Notes: generated from the letters alone by a model not told the origin. A DNA stretch of 64,000 nucleotides from Acinetobacter sp. WU_MDCI_Axc73 (GCF_025562455.1 NZ_JAHPRO010000013.1:39103-103102), one strand, 5' to 3'; counted from the first letter of the stretch, positions 46,776 through 56,751 are shown. Numbers and translations are program-made.

Positions 46776-46953
46776 AGTAAGGATTCCGATTAAGTCGTGT
46801 GATATTTACTTGATATCTGTTATGAATAGTTATACTCAAGTTTTGAATGGAAAGTAATTTTGGAATTCCTATGTATGGTTATTAAAAATCCGATCCAGCA
46901 TGAAGTCAAAAATCTATAGAATAAACTCAATAAGTTCTTGAGAGTATACACCC

Positions 46954-47676
46954 GTGGATGAAAAACAAATCCGTATTGATTTAGCAGCATGTTTTCGGTT
47001 ATTTGCCAAAATGGGGATGCATGAAGCTGTAGCCAACCATTTTAGTGCAGCAGTTTCAGAAGATGGTAGAAAATTTTTACTTAATCCCAAATGGAAACAT
47101 TTTTCCAGAATTAAAGCCAGTGATCTGATTTTAGTAGATGCAGACGATGTTAGTAGTTTTAATCGTGGTGAAATTGATCCAACAGCATGGGCAATCCATG
47201 GTCAAATCCATCGTCTAAGACCCGATGTACGTGTAGTGTTACATTTACATCCTATATTTTCAACAGCGATTTCCTGCTTAAACTACCCAGAAATTATTCC
47301 CATTGATCAAAATACGGCACGTTATTTTAATCGGGTTTCTTATGATTCCCAATATGGGGGCATGGCTGATTCTAAAGCTGAAGGACAACGTCTTGCCAAT
47401 ATTTTACAAGATAAGAAACGCTTAATGATGGGGAATCATGGCATATTAATTGGATCACATTCTATCGGCGTGGCTTTTGATGATATGTATACCATTGAAC
47501 GTGCATGTCAGATCCTCGCTACAGCCTATTCAACAGGCCAAACATTAAAAATTCTAAGCGATGACGTTGCCGAAAAAACAGCGCAAGATTGGGAAAAAAT
47601 TGAAAATTTTAGTGAAGCACATTTTACTGAAATGAAATATTTATTGGCTGAGGAAGATCCTAGCTTTATGGATTAA
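46954..47676 (+). CDS. Class II aldolase/adducin-family protein
   Basis: This 240-residue protein has the fold of class II aldolases. The metal-binding pair is HLHP (about residue 88), with a third histidine in MGNHGILIGS (about 158) and Glu near the N-terminus. Relatives include fuculose-phosphate aldolase and decarboxylases acting on 3-keto acids. The start is a GTG at 46954; no strong ribosome site precedes it. It is divergent from the substrate-binding lipoprotein, with a terminator after it that separates it from the convergent transporter. A lyase or epimerase step in the neighbouring pathway is plausible. Confidence 0.82.
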   Translation: MDEKQIRIDLAACFRLFAKMGMHEAVANHFSAAVSEDGRKFLLNPKWKHFSRIKASDLILVDADDVSSFNRGEIDPTAWAIHGQIHRLRPDVRVVLHLHPIFSTAISCLNYPEIIPIDQNTARYFNRVSYDSQYGGMADSKAEGQRLANILQDKKRLMMGNHGILIGSHSIGVAFDDMYTIERACQILATAYSTGQTLKILSDDVAEKTAQDWEKIENFSEAHFTEMKYLLAEEDPSFMD

Positions 47677-47724
47677 GATTTTGTATCTGTCGTCCTAAAA
47701 AGCCTGATACTTATTTCAAGCAAC

Positions 47725-47752
47725 CGCCAGATAATTTTTATCTGGCGTTTTA
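47725..47752 (+). terminator. Terminator after the aldolase-like gene
   Basis: A 9-bp stem, CGCCAGATA and TATCTGGCG with an ATTTT loop, is followed by TTTTAT. Confidence 0.88.
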
Positions 47753-47932
47753 TATTATCAATGCAATCACTGGCAATCATAATTTTCTATCAACACCACC
47801 ATTTATGTCATATTCTGAATAGCTTTGGACACAGAAAATATGAATGATAATTTAGAATGAGAACCACATAAAAAAGCAGAGTAAATAAAATTACCCTGCA
47901 TCTTTAGAAAAAATCTATTTAATTTTAAATAC

Positions 47933-49444
47933 TTAATTCTTTTGAATAAAGTTTTTTAGGCGACTATTTTCAGATTTCAATAGATTAGCTGGACTATCAT
48001 TGGCAACAACATAACCATTTTCCATAAAGACCACCCGATCAGAAACTTTAAAAGCAAAGTTCATCTCATGAGTGACGATGATCATGGTCAACCCTTCCTT
48101 GGCCAATTCTTCAATCACTTTAAGTACTTCACTCACCAATTCCGGATCCAGTGCTGAAGTGGGCTCATCAAACAAAATCACTGATGGATGCATTGCCAAT
48201 GCACGAGCAATGGCAACACGTTGCTGTTGTCCACCCGACAATTGGTGAGGATATTTTTTGGCATGTTGCTTCATCCCCACTTTTTCCAGCATGGCCAATG
48301 CTATGACCTTATTGGCCATTGGCGTATCCAACTGATGATATTGCGGTGCCAACATCACATTTTCCAGAATGGTTTTATGGGGAAACAGGTTAAAACTCTG
48401 AAAGACCATCCCGACATGAATAATTTGTGATTTATATTGTACGGATTCATCAGTGATACTTTGATCTTTTAAAAATGGATGACCTAGTAGGTTAACGGTA
48501 CCGTGATTAAGTTTTTCCAGACCATTTAAGGTGCGGATAAATGTCGTTTTTCCTGATCCAGATGGCCCAATAATAGAAATGACTTCTCCCCATTTCACAT
48601 TCAAATTAATCCCTTTCAATACCTCATGATCGCCATAGGATTTATGAATATCAATGGCTTCGAGTGCATATTGACCATGTTGTTCCGAAGTAATTTCCTT
48701 GCGTTTTGAAATGGAGGCATTAGAAATATCTGACAGCAGAGGATCTTTCTCCTGAAGTAACCCGGGCGTTTTACGGCTTACATCCATGCGTTTTTCCAGC
48801 CAGTTCATCAGCCACCCAAAGACAGTAACTATCAGCACATAGTAAAATGCCACTGCCAGCATGGTTTCCATGACCAAAAAGTTTTGTGTATACAGACGTT
48901 GACCGACCAATAAAATCTCAGTCAGGGAGATCACTGAAACCAGTGATGTGAGTTTTACAATAGTGACATATTCATTGCCTAAGGTTGGTAACGCAATCCG
49001 TAAAGCTTGTGGAATAACAATCAGACGTTGAATACCTGTATATTTAAGACCGAGCGCTTTACCCGCCTCTATTTGACCCTTGGCAATGGAATTTAAACCG
49101 CCCCGATGAATTTCGGCAATATAGGCCGCCTCACTTAATGCCATGGCCAGCAAACCGGAAATAAACGGTGAAGCCAATAAAACACTGCTCGATGGATAAA
49201 TTTGTGGCAGATTATAGATAAATACCAATAAGACCAATAAGGGTAAACTTCTAAAAAACCAAATATAAAGACTGCTACCTTTAGATAGAATCTTAAATTT
49301 TGATTGCTTTGCCAATGCCAGCACAAAACCAAATACAATCCCTAAAACCCATACCAGAACACTGAGTTCAATGACTGTAAGTGTGGCCTTCCAAAAATCA
49401 TGATTGGTTAATAAACTTAATGCGTAAGCCCAATTGAACTCCAT
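47933..49444 (-). CDS. Amino-acid ABC transporter, fused permease and ATPase
   Basis: This 503-residue protein fuses two parts normally encoded separately. The N-terminal half (about 1-225) is a His/Glu-type permease: hydrophobic segments, the [18 protein letters not shown] segment and [20 protein letters not shown], the ATPase-contact EAA loop. The C-terminal half (about 260-503) is a GlnQ-type ATPase with [17 protein letters not shown] (Walker A), [17 protein letters not shown] (signature) and [14 protein letters not shown] (Walker B). A linker of about 35 residues joins them. Together with the binding lipoprotein at 45912 it makes a full importer. It lies downstream of an M20 deacylase on the same strand. 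Confidence 0.93.
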   Translation of the reverse strand: MEFNWAYALSLLTNHDFWKATLTVIELSVLVWVLGIVFGFVLALAKQSKFKILSKGSSLYIWFFRSLPLLVLLVFIYNLPQIYPSSSVLLASPFISGLLAMALSEAAYIAEIHRGGLNSIAKGQIEAGKALGLKYTGIQRLIVIPQALRIALPTLGNEYVTIVKLTSLVSVISLTEILLVGQRLYTQNFLVMETMLAVAFYYVLIVTVFGWLMNWLEKRMDVSRKTPGLLQEKDPLLSDISNASISKRKEITSEQHGQYALEAIDIHKSYGDHEVLKGINLNVKWGEVISIIGPSGSGKTTFIRTLNGLEKLNHGTVNLLGHPFLKDQSITDESVQYKSQIIHVGMVFQSFNLFPHKTILENVMLAPQYHQLDTPMANKVIALAMLEKVGMKQHAKKYPHQLSGGQQQRVAIARALAMHPSVILFDEPTSALDPELVSEVLKVIEELAKEGLTMIIVTHEMNFAFKVSDRVVFMENGYVVANDSPANLLKSENSRLKNFIQKN

Positions 49445-49607
49445 TCAAACCTCCAGAATCTGTAAAATTTTTACTTATTATTTTTATAGCGGATTTGCTT
49501 TTAATAAGTAATTTCTAAATCGTGATGTAGCCATGTGGAAAATATGAATCTAAAGAATATGAACAAAAAAATGGTTCAGGTTAGGATAATAATGGCCTAA
49601 AACACTT

Positions 49608-50744
49608 TTATTGCAGGCTTTGCAGCAGTTTATGCAAAAATACATCGCATTGTATTAACTGATTAATTTCTACAAACTCATCTGGTTTATGTGCCACTGT
49701 AATTGAACCGGGACCACAGACAAGGACTGGACAATGTAATTGATTGGCAAATAAGCCACCTTCTGTGCCAAAGGAAATTTTACCTGTCTGGGTATTTTCT
49801 GGCAGCAAGCTTTGCATAAATTTAACGGCTTGAACGGTTGGCGAGGTTAATAAGCCGGGATATTGATTGACTTCTTCAATATGAACAAATTTTTTAAACC
49901 TATCCAGAGCAGGATGTTGTTGAATTTTTTCCTGAATTTGATCACTGCTGTTCTGTGCAATATTCCTGATTTCATAATCGACAATACATTCATTGGGAAC
50001 AATATTTAAGGCTTTACCACCTTCAATTTTGCCAATATGAAGTGTGGAATATGGCACATCATAATCACTATCCTGTTCACCGGCTTGGGCAATGTGTTGC
50101 TGGGTATCAACAATTGAATTGATCAATGCATTGGCCACATGAATAGCATTGGTAAATTGTGGTGCAAGCGCAGAATGTCCTTCCTGTCCTGTGCACATGG
50201 CTTTAAATACTGCTTTACCTTTATGTCCCGTTGCAATTTGCATTAAGGTAGGCTCGCCAATGACACAACAAATGGGTGGAATCATATATTCTGACAAATG
50301 CTGTAAAATCTCTCGTACACCAATACAGCCAATTTCTTCATCATAGGACAGGCATAGATGTAACGGTTTACTCAGAATTTGCGTGCTGGCATGTAACATC
50401 ACATTTAAAGCACAGGCGATAAACCCTTTCATATCAGCGCAACCACGTCCATAAATTTTACCGTCTTTTTCCAGCGCAACAAATGGATCACTATGCCAGT
50501 CCTGCCCCTCGACAGGCACCACATCGGTATGCCCCGATAGTAAAATGCCTGATACATCTTTAGGACCAATACTGGCAAATAAGCAGGCTTTGCTCTTTTC
50601 CGGATTGAATTGCAGTCTTACCTCAATATCATGATCTTCCAGCAATTGTTTTACAAAATAAACAAGTTCCAGATTACTTTTGTATGAAGTGGTGTCAAAA
50701 GCAATCAGTTGTTTAAGTAGCATTGTACTTTGAAGATCAGACAT
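49608..50744 (-). CDS. M20 deacylase, ArgE/acetylornithine deacetylase-like
   Basis: This 378-residue M20 metallohydrolase has the metal-site segments LSGHTDVVPVEGQDW (His, Asp), YGRGCADMKGF (Asp) and LSYDEEIGCIGVREI (Glu-Glu), followed by GEPTLMQIATGHKGKAVF and a C-terminal HKPDEFVEI. It resembles acetylornithine deacetylase, which removes an N-acyl group from an amino acid. It overlaps the LysR stop by one base, so it is coupled to that gene. Its place in an import/oxidation cluster suggests deacylation of an N-acylated amino acid rather than arginine synthesis, so no symbol is used. Confidence 0.88.
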   Translation of the reverse strand: MSDLQSTMLLKQLIAFDTTSYKSNLELVYFVKQLLEDHDIEVRLQFNPEKSKACLFASIGPKDVSGILLSGHTDVVPVEGQDWHSDPFVALEKDGKIYGRGCADMKGFIACALNVMLHASTQILSKPLHLCLSYDEEIGCIGVREILQHLSEYMIPPICCVIGEPTLMQIATGHKGKAVFKAMCTGQEGHSALAPQFTNAIHVANALINSIVDTQQHIAQAGEQDSDYDVPYSTLHIGKIEGGKALNIVPNECIVDYEIRNIAQNSSDQIQEKIQQHPALDRFKKFVHIEEVNQYPGLLTSPTVQAVKFMQSLLPENTQTGKISFGTEGGLFANQLHCPVLVCGPGSITVAHKPDEFVEINQLIQCDVFLHKLLQSLQ

Positions 50745-51715
50745 TATTCGTCTTCCTTAGTACGAATATGTGGGTCATAAAAATGTGGTGCCCCCATACC
50801 CGGAATATATTGATCAGAAATAAAGGCTCGACAACGACTAATAAATGCCTGAGCAACCGTATTGAGAACGACATTTTTTGCAGTGACCAAACCGATATGC
50901 ATTGGACGCTGTTCGCCTGAAATTCTCACACGAACCAATCGTTTGCCATCTAAGGAATAATTAATTTTTGGTCGAACATTTAAAATGCTATAGCCAATAT
51001 TATTGGCAACCATGGCGCGAACCACTTCCGAATTTTTGGAGGTTTTAATGATTTGTGGATTCAAATTTCTATTTTTGAATAATGAAATAAAATAATCATT
51101 ACTGTAAGGCATATCCAGTAAAATCATTGGATAAGCTGCCAACTCTTCCATCGTCACTGCGGGTGCATGTGCCAAAGGATGCTCTTCACTAAATAATGCA
51201 TAGGGCGGTAACGATGCCAATGATTCAAAATTGAGTAAATTTTCATCAATATTAAGATCATATGTTAAAACCACGTCCAGCACATTCCGCAATAAACCAT
51301 TGATCAAAATTTCCTGATCACCCTCACAGACATTCAGATCAACACTTTTATATAAATTACTAAATCCATGAATAATTTCTGCATACAACATCGGTGCAAA
51401 TGCAGTAAAACAGCCCAGTTTTAATGGACCACGGATCGAACCAGAGAAATTAGCTGCCAATGAATATAGGCTGCCAGCCTGTGATAAAATTTGCTGGCAT
51501 TCTTTCATCACTTGTTCGCCAATATTGGTCAGAATCAATCCCTTGGCATGTTGCCGAATAAATAATTGAACCTGAAGTTCTGATTCAATATGTGCAATTG
51601 CAGCAGAAATTGAGGGTGAAGATACATGAATTTTTTCTGAGGCAATAATAATGCTGCCACTTTCTGCGGTGGCAACAAAATATTCCATCTGGCGTAGCGA
51701 AATACGATTTAACAC
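50744..51715 (-). CDS. LysR-family transcriptional regulator
   Basis: This 323-residue LysR protein begins with a winged helix (LRQMEYFVATAESGSIIIASEKIHVSSPSIS, about 7-37) and IAHIESELQVQLFIRQHAKG, followed by a periplasmic-binding-protein-like effector domain. Unusually, it lies inside the operon it probably controls: downstream of DUF1028 (29-base gap) and overlapping the M20 deacylase. LysR regulators are often divergent to their target, so this arrangement means it is cotranscribed with ridA-DUF1028. Confidence 0.9.
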   Translation of the reverse strand: MLNRISLRQMEYFVATAESGSIIIASEKIHVSSPSISAAIAHIESELQVQLFIRQHAKGLILTNIGEQVMKECQQILSQAGSLYSLAANFSGSIRGPLKLGCFTAFAPMLYAEIIHGFSNLYKSVDLNVCEGDQEILINGLLRNVLDVVLTYDLNIDENLLNFESLASLPPYALFSEEHPLAHAPAVTMEELAAYPMILLDMPYSNDYFISLFKNRNLNPQIIKTSKNSEVVRAMVANNIGYSILNVRPKINYSLDGKRLVRVRISGEQRPMHIGLVTAKNVVLNTVAQAFISRCRAFISDQYIPGMGAPHFYDPHIRTKEDE

Positions 51716-51744
51716 GTTTGATTATTCCATTGAGTTACTGCAAA

Positions 51745-52419
51745 TTATGGATCACCTGGAACGCCGTAACTTGGTGAGGAGGAGGGATTCAGGGCACGTA
51801 ACACATAATCCTCAACTTGTGGTTGATAAATTTTCCATATGTTGTAGAGCTCTCCGATTGGATCAGATTCAGACCAATCGACACGTAAATCTACAATAGG
51901 CCACTGAACTTTGTCCACGACCAGTATACCAGCTGAATGAACACTGCCCGCCTCTCCACCTGCGGTAAGACCTGCCTGCATGGCGAGTAATAACCGTTCG
52001 GCTAAACATCCCTGACTTTGCTCAAATGCTTCACACATGGTTTGTGGAACATCTGGATTTGCCAGTAAATTACCTGCGCAGGCAACATCCTGACCTGTAT
52101 GGGCCTGATAAATACCCAGTGTTTTTTCGCCACTATAAGCAGCAACCTGACCTTGCATATTGAGTACAAGTAATTGACGATATTCAATAAAATCTGTATT
52201 GGATACCAGTTCCTGAATCGCATCATTCGGGGAGACATCATACTTGATTAAATCAAGCAGAATATTCGCCAAATGCGGATCCGTAATATTTTGACTGGCT
52301 GCCACGCCTACACCAGCTTTGGCACGAATACAGCGTGAGGCAACAGCGGGTGAGGAAGAACTCACGGCAGCGCCCAATTGTCCCGTGGTTTTACAACGAG
52401 CCACAATGGAAAATGTCAT
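51745..52419 (-). CDS. DUF1028 protein
   Basis: This 224-residue protein matches the DUF1028 family: the start TFSIVARCKTTGQLGAAVSS, SPAVASRCIRAKAGVGVAASQ, VAAYSGEKTLG, AGNLLANPDV and GLTAGGEAGSVHSAG. The second residue being Thr, as in the ATFSIVARD start of the family, has suggested an Ntn-hydrolase-like fold, but the function is not established. The gene lies 16 bases after ridA and 29 bases before lysR in one operon. The family is often found next to RidA and peptidase or amidase genes in amino-acid catabolic clusters. Confidence 0.85.
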   Translation of the reverse strand: MTFSIVARCKTTGQLGAAVSSSSPAVASRCIRAKAGVGVAASQNITDPHLANILLDLIKYDVSPNDAIQELVSNTDFIEYRQLLVLNMQGQVAAYSGEKTLGIYQAHTGQDVACAGNLLANPDVPQTMCEAFEQSQGCLAERLLLAMQAGLTAGGEAGSVHSAGILVVDKVQWPIVDLRVDWSESDPIGELYNIWKIYQPQVEDYVLRALNPSSSPSYGVPGDP

Positions 52420-52435
52420 ACACCTCTCCTGAGGA

Positions 52436-52849
52436 TTAGTCTGGAATCACAGCAGTCGCATCAATTTCAACCAGCCATTCCGGACGTGCCAGTGCAGAAA
52501 CCACAATCCCTGTAGAAACAGGGAAAACCCCTTTAAGCCACTTTCCAACGACACGGTAAACGTCTTCACGGTAACGCGGATCAATAATATAAATGGTAAT
52601 TTTGCAAATATCCTGTAATTCACCACCCGCTTCTTTAAGAAGCATATCAATATTATACATCGCTTGTTCTGCCTGACCTTTGGCATCACCAATACAGACA
52701 TTTTCGGAAGTATCAAGATTTTGCCCGATTTGCCCACGTAGAAAAACGGTAGAGCCACGCGCCACAACCGCCTGACACAAGTCATTATCAAGATTTTGTT
52801 CTGGGTAAGTTTCTTTGGTATTAAAGGTACGAATACGAGTATGTTTCAT
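52436..52849 (-). CDS. RidA-family enamine/imine deaminase
   Basis: This 137-residue protein has the RidA/YjgF pattern: VFLRGQIGQNLDT, DAKGQAEQAMYNIDMLLKEAG, ICKITIYIID and ARPEWLVEIDATAVI. The Arg in the catalytic centre (usually R105 in E. coli RidA) corresponds to ARPEW here. RidA proteins hydrolyse reactive enamines made by PLP enzymes or oxidases. It is the first gene of the ridA-DUF1028-lysR-deacylase operon, divergent from the flavin monooxygenase gene. It probably quenches an imine released by oxidation of the pathway's amine. Confidence 0.88.
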   Translation of the reverse strand: MKHTRIRTFNTKETYPEQNLDNDLCQAVVARGSTVFLRGQIGQNLDTSENVCIGDAKGQAEQAMYNIDMLLKEAGGELQDICKITIYIIDPRYREDVYRVVGKWLKGVFPVSTGIVVSALARPEWLVEIDATAVIPD

Positions 52850-53147
52850 GTTGCGATCCTGTGTTTTATTACACTTTCTAGTATGCGTATCCCACTTCTC
52901 AACTCAATTTCTATTTTCCTTGCTTCTAATTCAGATAATCCGTACTAAAAACTCAATTTAATAAAAGGTGTTTACATTCCGAGCGATTCGTTTTTTTTGA
53001 TTCACTCCTTTTGGATATGCGATTTTCATTTTTTTAAACAACTTTCTAAGATCAAAACAACATATTTATGGCCTGCTCTGTTAAAGAGAATATATTTTGC
53101 AATGCAAGCCCGAAGCTTATAGATCAATCAAGAATTTAGGATTAATC

Positions 53148-54392
53148 ATGAATTTACCAGAACAAATAGATACAGTGGTGATCGGTGGTGGTCAGGCAGG
53201 CGTAGCCATGAGTGAACATCTTGGCACATTAGGCATTGAACATGTGGTCCTAGAGAAAGCCAGAATTGCGGAAGCATGGCGTAGCAGACGCTGGGATTCA
53301 CTGGTCGCAAATGGACCATGCTGGCATGATCGTTTTCCGAGCATGGAGTTTTCCGCAACACCGGAAAGTTTTGTACATCATGATCAGGTTGCAGATTATT
53401 TTGAAGCTTATGCAAAAAAAATTAATGCGCCGATTTATACCAATGTAGAAGTTCTGAAAGTCAGCAATAAAGAACAATCTTTGACTTATCAAATCGAAAC
53501 GTCACAAGGAAAAATTGAGGCACAGCGTGTCGTCATTGCCACCGGGCCTTTTCAAAAAGCAATGATTCCGGCAATTGCACCCAAAGATGAAAAATTGTAC
53601 CAAATTCATTCAGACCAATATAAAAATCCTGAGCAGCTACCGGAAGGCAATGTATTGGTAATTGGTGCAGGATCTTCGGGAGTGCAGATTGCTGACGAAT
53701 TAAATCGTGCTGGCAAACAAGTATTTTTATCTGTTGGCAAACATGAACGTCCACCCCGTCGTTATCGTGGTCGGGATAATGTTTGGTGGTTGGGCGTGCT
53801 TGGTGGCTGGGAAGCAGAAAAACCGGATAATGGTCCTCTCAAAGGCTTTGCTGTCAGCGGTGCACAGGGCGGCCACACTGTAGATTTTAAAAAGCTTGCA
53901 CAACAAGGCATTACCTTACTTGGCATGACCAAAGCATTTGATAATGGACAAGTCAGTTTTGTAGCAGACTTGGCAGATAATATTCATCAGGGAGAGGAAA
54001 ATTATTTAAAACTTCTGGATGAGGCAGATGCATTTGTTGCCAATAGTGGACTGGATTTGCCCGAAGATCCCGAAGCACGAATCTTACTTGATGACCCTGA
54101 ATGTGTAAAAAATCTTATTCTGGAACTTGATCTGGCACAGCAAAATATCACCAGTATTATTTGGGCATCAGGCTTTGGTTATGATTATGACTGGCTTGAA
54201 CTAGATATCTTTGATGACAATAAAAAACCAAAACATAAGCAAGGTATTACCAATCAAGCAGGTATTTACTTTCTAGGTTTACCTTATCTGACTGGTCGGG
54301 GTTCCAGTTTTATCTGGGGAGTCTGGCATGATGCGAAACGCATTGCCGACCACATCAATATCAAACGTAAATATATGGACTATACGCCTTAA
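53148..54392 (+). CDS. FAD-dependent monooxygenase (FMO/CzcO-like)
   Basis: This 414-residue flavoprotein has two Rossmann motifs, VVIGGGQAGVAM (about 10) for FAD and VLVIGAGSSGVQIADEL (about 165) for NAD(P). It also has KARIAEAWRSRRWDSL in place of the usual GGxW and ends with the family's C-terminal FLGLPYLTGRGSSFIWGV. The FMO fingerprint is degenerate (YQIHSDQY). Such enzymes oxygenate N, S or carbonyl atoms of small molecules. The ATG at 53148 has AGGA about 8 bases upstream, and an earlier in-frame ATG at 53097 lacks one. It is divergent from ridA and followed by a porin gene. Confidence 0.87.
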   Translation: MNLPEQIDTVVIGGGQAGVAMSEHLGTLGIEHVVLEKARIAEAWRSRRWDSLVANGPCWHDRFPSMEFSATPESFVHHDQVADYFEAYAKKINAPIYTNVEVLKVSNKEQSLTYQIETSQGKIEAQRVVIATGPFQKAMIPAIAPKDEKLYQIHSDQYKNPEQLPEGNVLVIGAGSSGVQIADELNRAGKQVFLSVGKHERPPRRYRGRDNVWWLGVLGGWEAEKPDNGPLKGFAVSGAQGGHTVDFKKLAQQGITLLGMTKAFDNGQVSFVADLADNIHQGEENYLKLLDEADAFVANSGLDLPEDPEARILLDDPECVKNLILELDLAQQNITSIIWASGFGYDYDWLELDIFDDNKKPKHKQGITNQAGIYFLGLPYLTGRGSSFIWGVWHDAKRIADHINIKRKYMDYTP

Positions 54393-54437
54393 TCATTAAA
54401 AATTAAGCATAAAGTCATTTTTAGAGGAAATTTTAAT

Positions 54438-55586
54438 ATGCAATATCGTTTAGTAAAAACATTATCCATCACAATGTTTGCTTTGGGTGGATTCAATGCA
54501 GCACAAGCCGATGCATTAACCATCGGAGATGAAACAACAGCCAAAGGTGCATTAACCTTATCAGGTTTCTTACGTGTAAAATATCAGGATAAAAGTTGGT
54601 CAGATAATGATCATAAACTAACCTTTGACGCCGCAAAAATTAATCTGGATTATCAATCGCCAAAATTATTTGGGCATATTGAATATCGTTGCTATCAATT
54701 TGATAAATTATGTGATTTCTCCTCATTAGTCGATGGCTATCTGGGGTACAACATGAACCAGACGGACAATATCACCTTAGGTTTACAACCTGTGCCATTT
54801 GGTCCGGGACGCTTCTGGGAAAGTAACTGGTATGGTGGCATCGTGACGCAATTTGGTCTTGAAGATGTACACAACCTTGGGGTGAAATATCATTTTCAAC
54901 CATTTAAAGCAACCGATATTGATCTGGCTTATTTTGCCAAAGATGGTGGTAAATATGGATCAAGTGCCGATGCCAGCCGTTACACAGCCAACTATGTTGA
55001 ATCTTTAGATGAAAAAAATATGTGGATTGCACGTATTTCCAGAGACTTAAAATTATCTGGAGATGATAAATTATCCGCAAAATTGGGAGGTGCTTATTGG
55101 TATTCGGATATCGATAATGATGCTACGCAGTTAACTGGTAATCGCAAAGCATGGACATTATTTTCTACCATTTCTTATGAAAATCTGGCATTCACTTTAA
55201 CTGGTGGTAAAAACAAAGTGGATAATAAAGATGCTATTAACCCAAATATATCGACCGTGGGTTCATTTAAAGACAATTACGAGATTGCAAATAAAGGGAC
55301 TTTTTATACCGCAGACATCAGCTATGCCTTTAAAAACGTAGAAAAGATTGGCACGATTACACCTTATGCCATGTACAGTACCTATCAAAAAGATGCGGAA
55401 GGATTTAAAGATTCAAGCCGTAGTATTTTGGGTGTATCTGTAGATCACAAACAACTCACTTTTGTCGCAGAATATATTGTCGGCAAAAATGACTTTAACA
55501 TTGGTGGCACAACAGAGTCTTATGCTGTTGGTGATGATAGTGGCACAAATAAATTGTTTAACTTACAAGCAATTTATAATTTTTAA
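54438..55586 (+). CDS. OprO/OprP-like outer membrane porin
   Basis: This 382-residue protein has a signal peptide (ending AAQA before DALTIGDET) and a beta-barrel pattern: GFLRVKYQDKSW, INLDYQSPKLFGHIEYR, GLQPVPFGPGRFWESNWYGG and an aromatic C-terminal strand IYNF. These features resemble phosphate-selective porin O/P-type and related substrate-specific channels. It lies 45 bases after the monooxygenase, so it probably admits that enzyme's substrate. A terminator follows at 55675. The solute is not evident. Confidence 0.82.
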   Translation: MQYRLVKTLSITMFALGGFNAAQADALTIGDETTAKGALTLSGFLRVKYQDKSWSDNDHKLTFDAAKINLDYQSPKLFGHIEYRCYQFDKLCDFSSLVDGYLGYNMNQTDNITLGLQPVPFGPGRFWESNWYGGIVTQFGLEDVHNLGVKYHFQPFKATDIDLAYFAKDGGKYGSSADASRYTANYVESLDEKNMWIARISRDLKLSGDDKLSAKLGGAYWYSDIDNDATQLTGNRKAWTLFSTISYENLAFTLTGGKNKVDNKDAINPNISTVGSFKDNYEIANKGTFYTADISYAFKNVEKIGTITPYAMYSTYQKDAEGFKDSSRSILGVSVDHKQLTFVAEYIVGKNDFNIGGTTESYAVGDDSGTNKLFNLQAIYNF

Positions 55587-55674
55587 TGGCACGCACACTA
55601 ATATATAACTCATTGAAATAACGCTATTTTAAAGAAATTACAATATTCTACTGAGTCATACAAATCCTTAAATC

Positions 55675-55716
55675 AACAATTCATTTGGTAGAATGTACAA
55701 ATGAATTGTTTTGATC
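55675..55716 (+). terminator. Terminator after the porin gene
   Basis: A 12-bp stem, AACAATTCATTT and AAATGAATTGTT with a 12-base loop, is followed by a short T-rich tract. It lies about 90 bases beyond the porin stop. Confidence 0.65.
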
Positions 55717-55785
55717 TTACTGTTATTTATGCCGAAAATTAGAATCCTGGTATACCGTGCTGAGATTTCACCTTCACCATGAAAA

Positions 55786-56751
55786 ATGAGAAAAATTATG
55801 GCGATTTTAAGAGTTACCTGTGTCGAAAAAAATATATTAATGGATAAAAAATTCCATTTTGACTTTCCATGTATATACAAGGAATATCATCAACTATCTC
55901 AACAGGAATTTTATCAAAAAGTATATGATCAGGATGTACTGGTTGTAAATGATCTAGTTGTGGATGAAATAGTCCTAGACCATAATCCCACACTCAAACT
56001 GGTCGCCTTATGTTCTACAGGATTTGATCATATCAACATTCCATTATTACGCCAACATGGTGTAAAAGTGGCAAATATCCGAGGTTATGCTGGAGATGCT
56101 GTAGCTGAACATGCATTCATGTTGATGATTAATTTGTTTAAAAATATGAATTCACAACTTAACTCAGTTCTAACGGGAAAATGGAGTCATAGCCCAACCT
56201 CCTACTGCTTATCTGCTTCCATAAGAGAGCTTAACAACAAAAATTTAGTGATCTTGGGAAAAGGGGAAATCGGTTTATCTTTAGCTAAAAAAGCAAAAGC
56301 TTTTGGCATGCATGTATATTTTAGCGAACGAAAAAATGCCCTTACTTGTCGCCAAGGATATATTCCGTTCAATCAAGCCATCAAAATTGCTGATGTATTG
56401 TCGTTACATTGTGAATTAAATAATCATACTAAAGGCATGATTGATCTAGAGGTTATCCAACAAATGAAATCATCCAGCATATTAATCAATGCAGGGCGTG
56501 GAGGGTTAATTGATGAATATAGTTTGGTGCACGCGCTTAAAAATAATTATATTGCAGGTTTTGGTGCTGATGTATTATCAGCAGAACCACCTCCAACAGA
56601 TCATATCCTGCTTAATTTTCAGCATCCCAATGTCATGATTACACCGCATATTGGTTGGGCAACAGATGAAGCTCAAGGCAGATTATTTGATATTTTACAA
56701 AAAAATATTAATTCAAATATTCATGGTATTGCTAAAAATTTAATCAACTAA
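55786..56751 (+). CDS. D-2-hydroxyacid dehydrogenase
   Basis: This 321-residue NAD-dependent dehydrogenase has the substrate-side CSTGFDHIN, the NAD fold VILGKGEIGLSLAKKA (about 157-172) and the catalytic residues Arg (INAGRGGLIDE), Glu (SAEPPPTDH) and His (TPHIGWATDEA). It reduces a 2-keto acid or oxidises a D-2-hydroxy acid. It lies about 200 bases beyond the porin and has its own terminator downstream. If it belongs to the cluster, it would handle a keto acid released from an amino acid. An ATG four codons later at 55798 is an alternative start. Confidence 0.9.
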   Translation: MRKIMAILRVTCVEKNILMDKKFHFDFPCIYKEYHQLSQQEFYQKVYDQDVLVVNDLVVDEIVLDHNPTLKLVALCSTGFDHINIPLLRQHGVKVANIRGYAGDAVAEHAFMLMINLFKNMNSQLNSVLTGKWSHSPTSYCLSASIRELNNKNLVILGKGEIGLSLAKKAKAFGMHVYFSERKNALTCRQGYIPFNQAIKIADVLSLHCELNNHTKGMIDLEVIQQMKSSSILINAGRGGLIDEYSLVHALKNNYIAGFGADVLSAEPPPTDHILLNFQHPNVMITPHIGWATDEAQGRLFDILQKNINSNIHGIAKNLIN

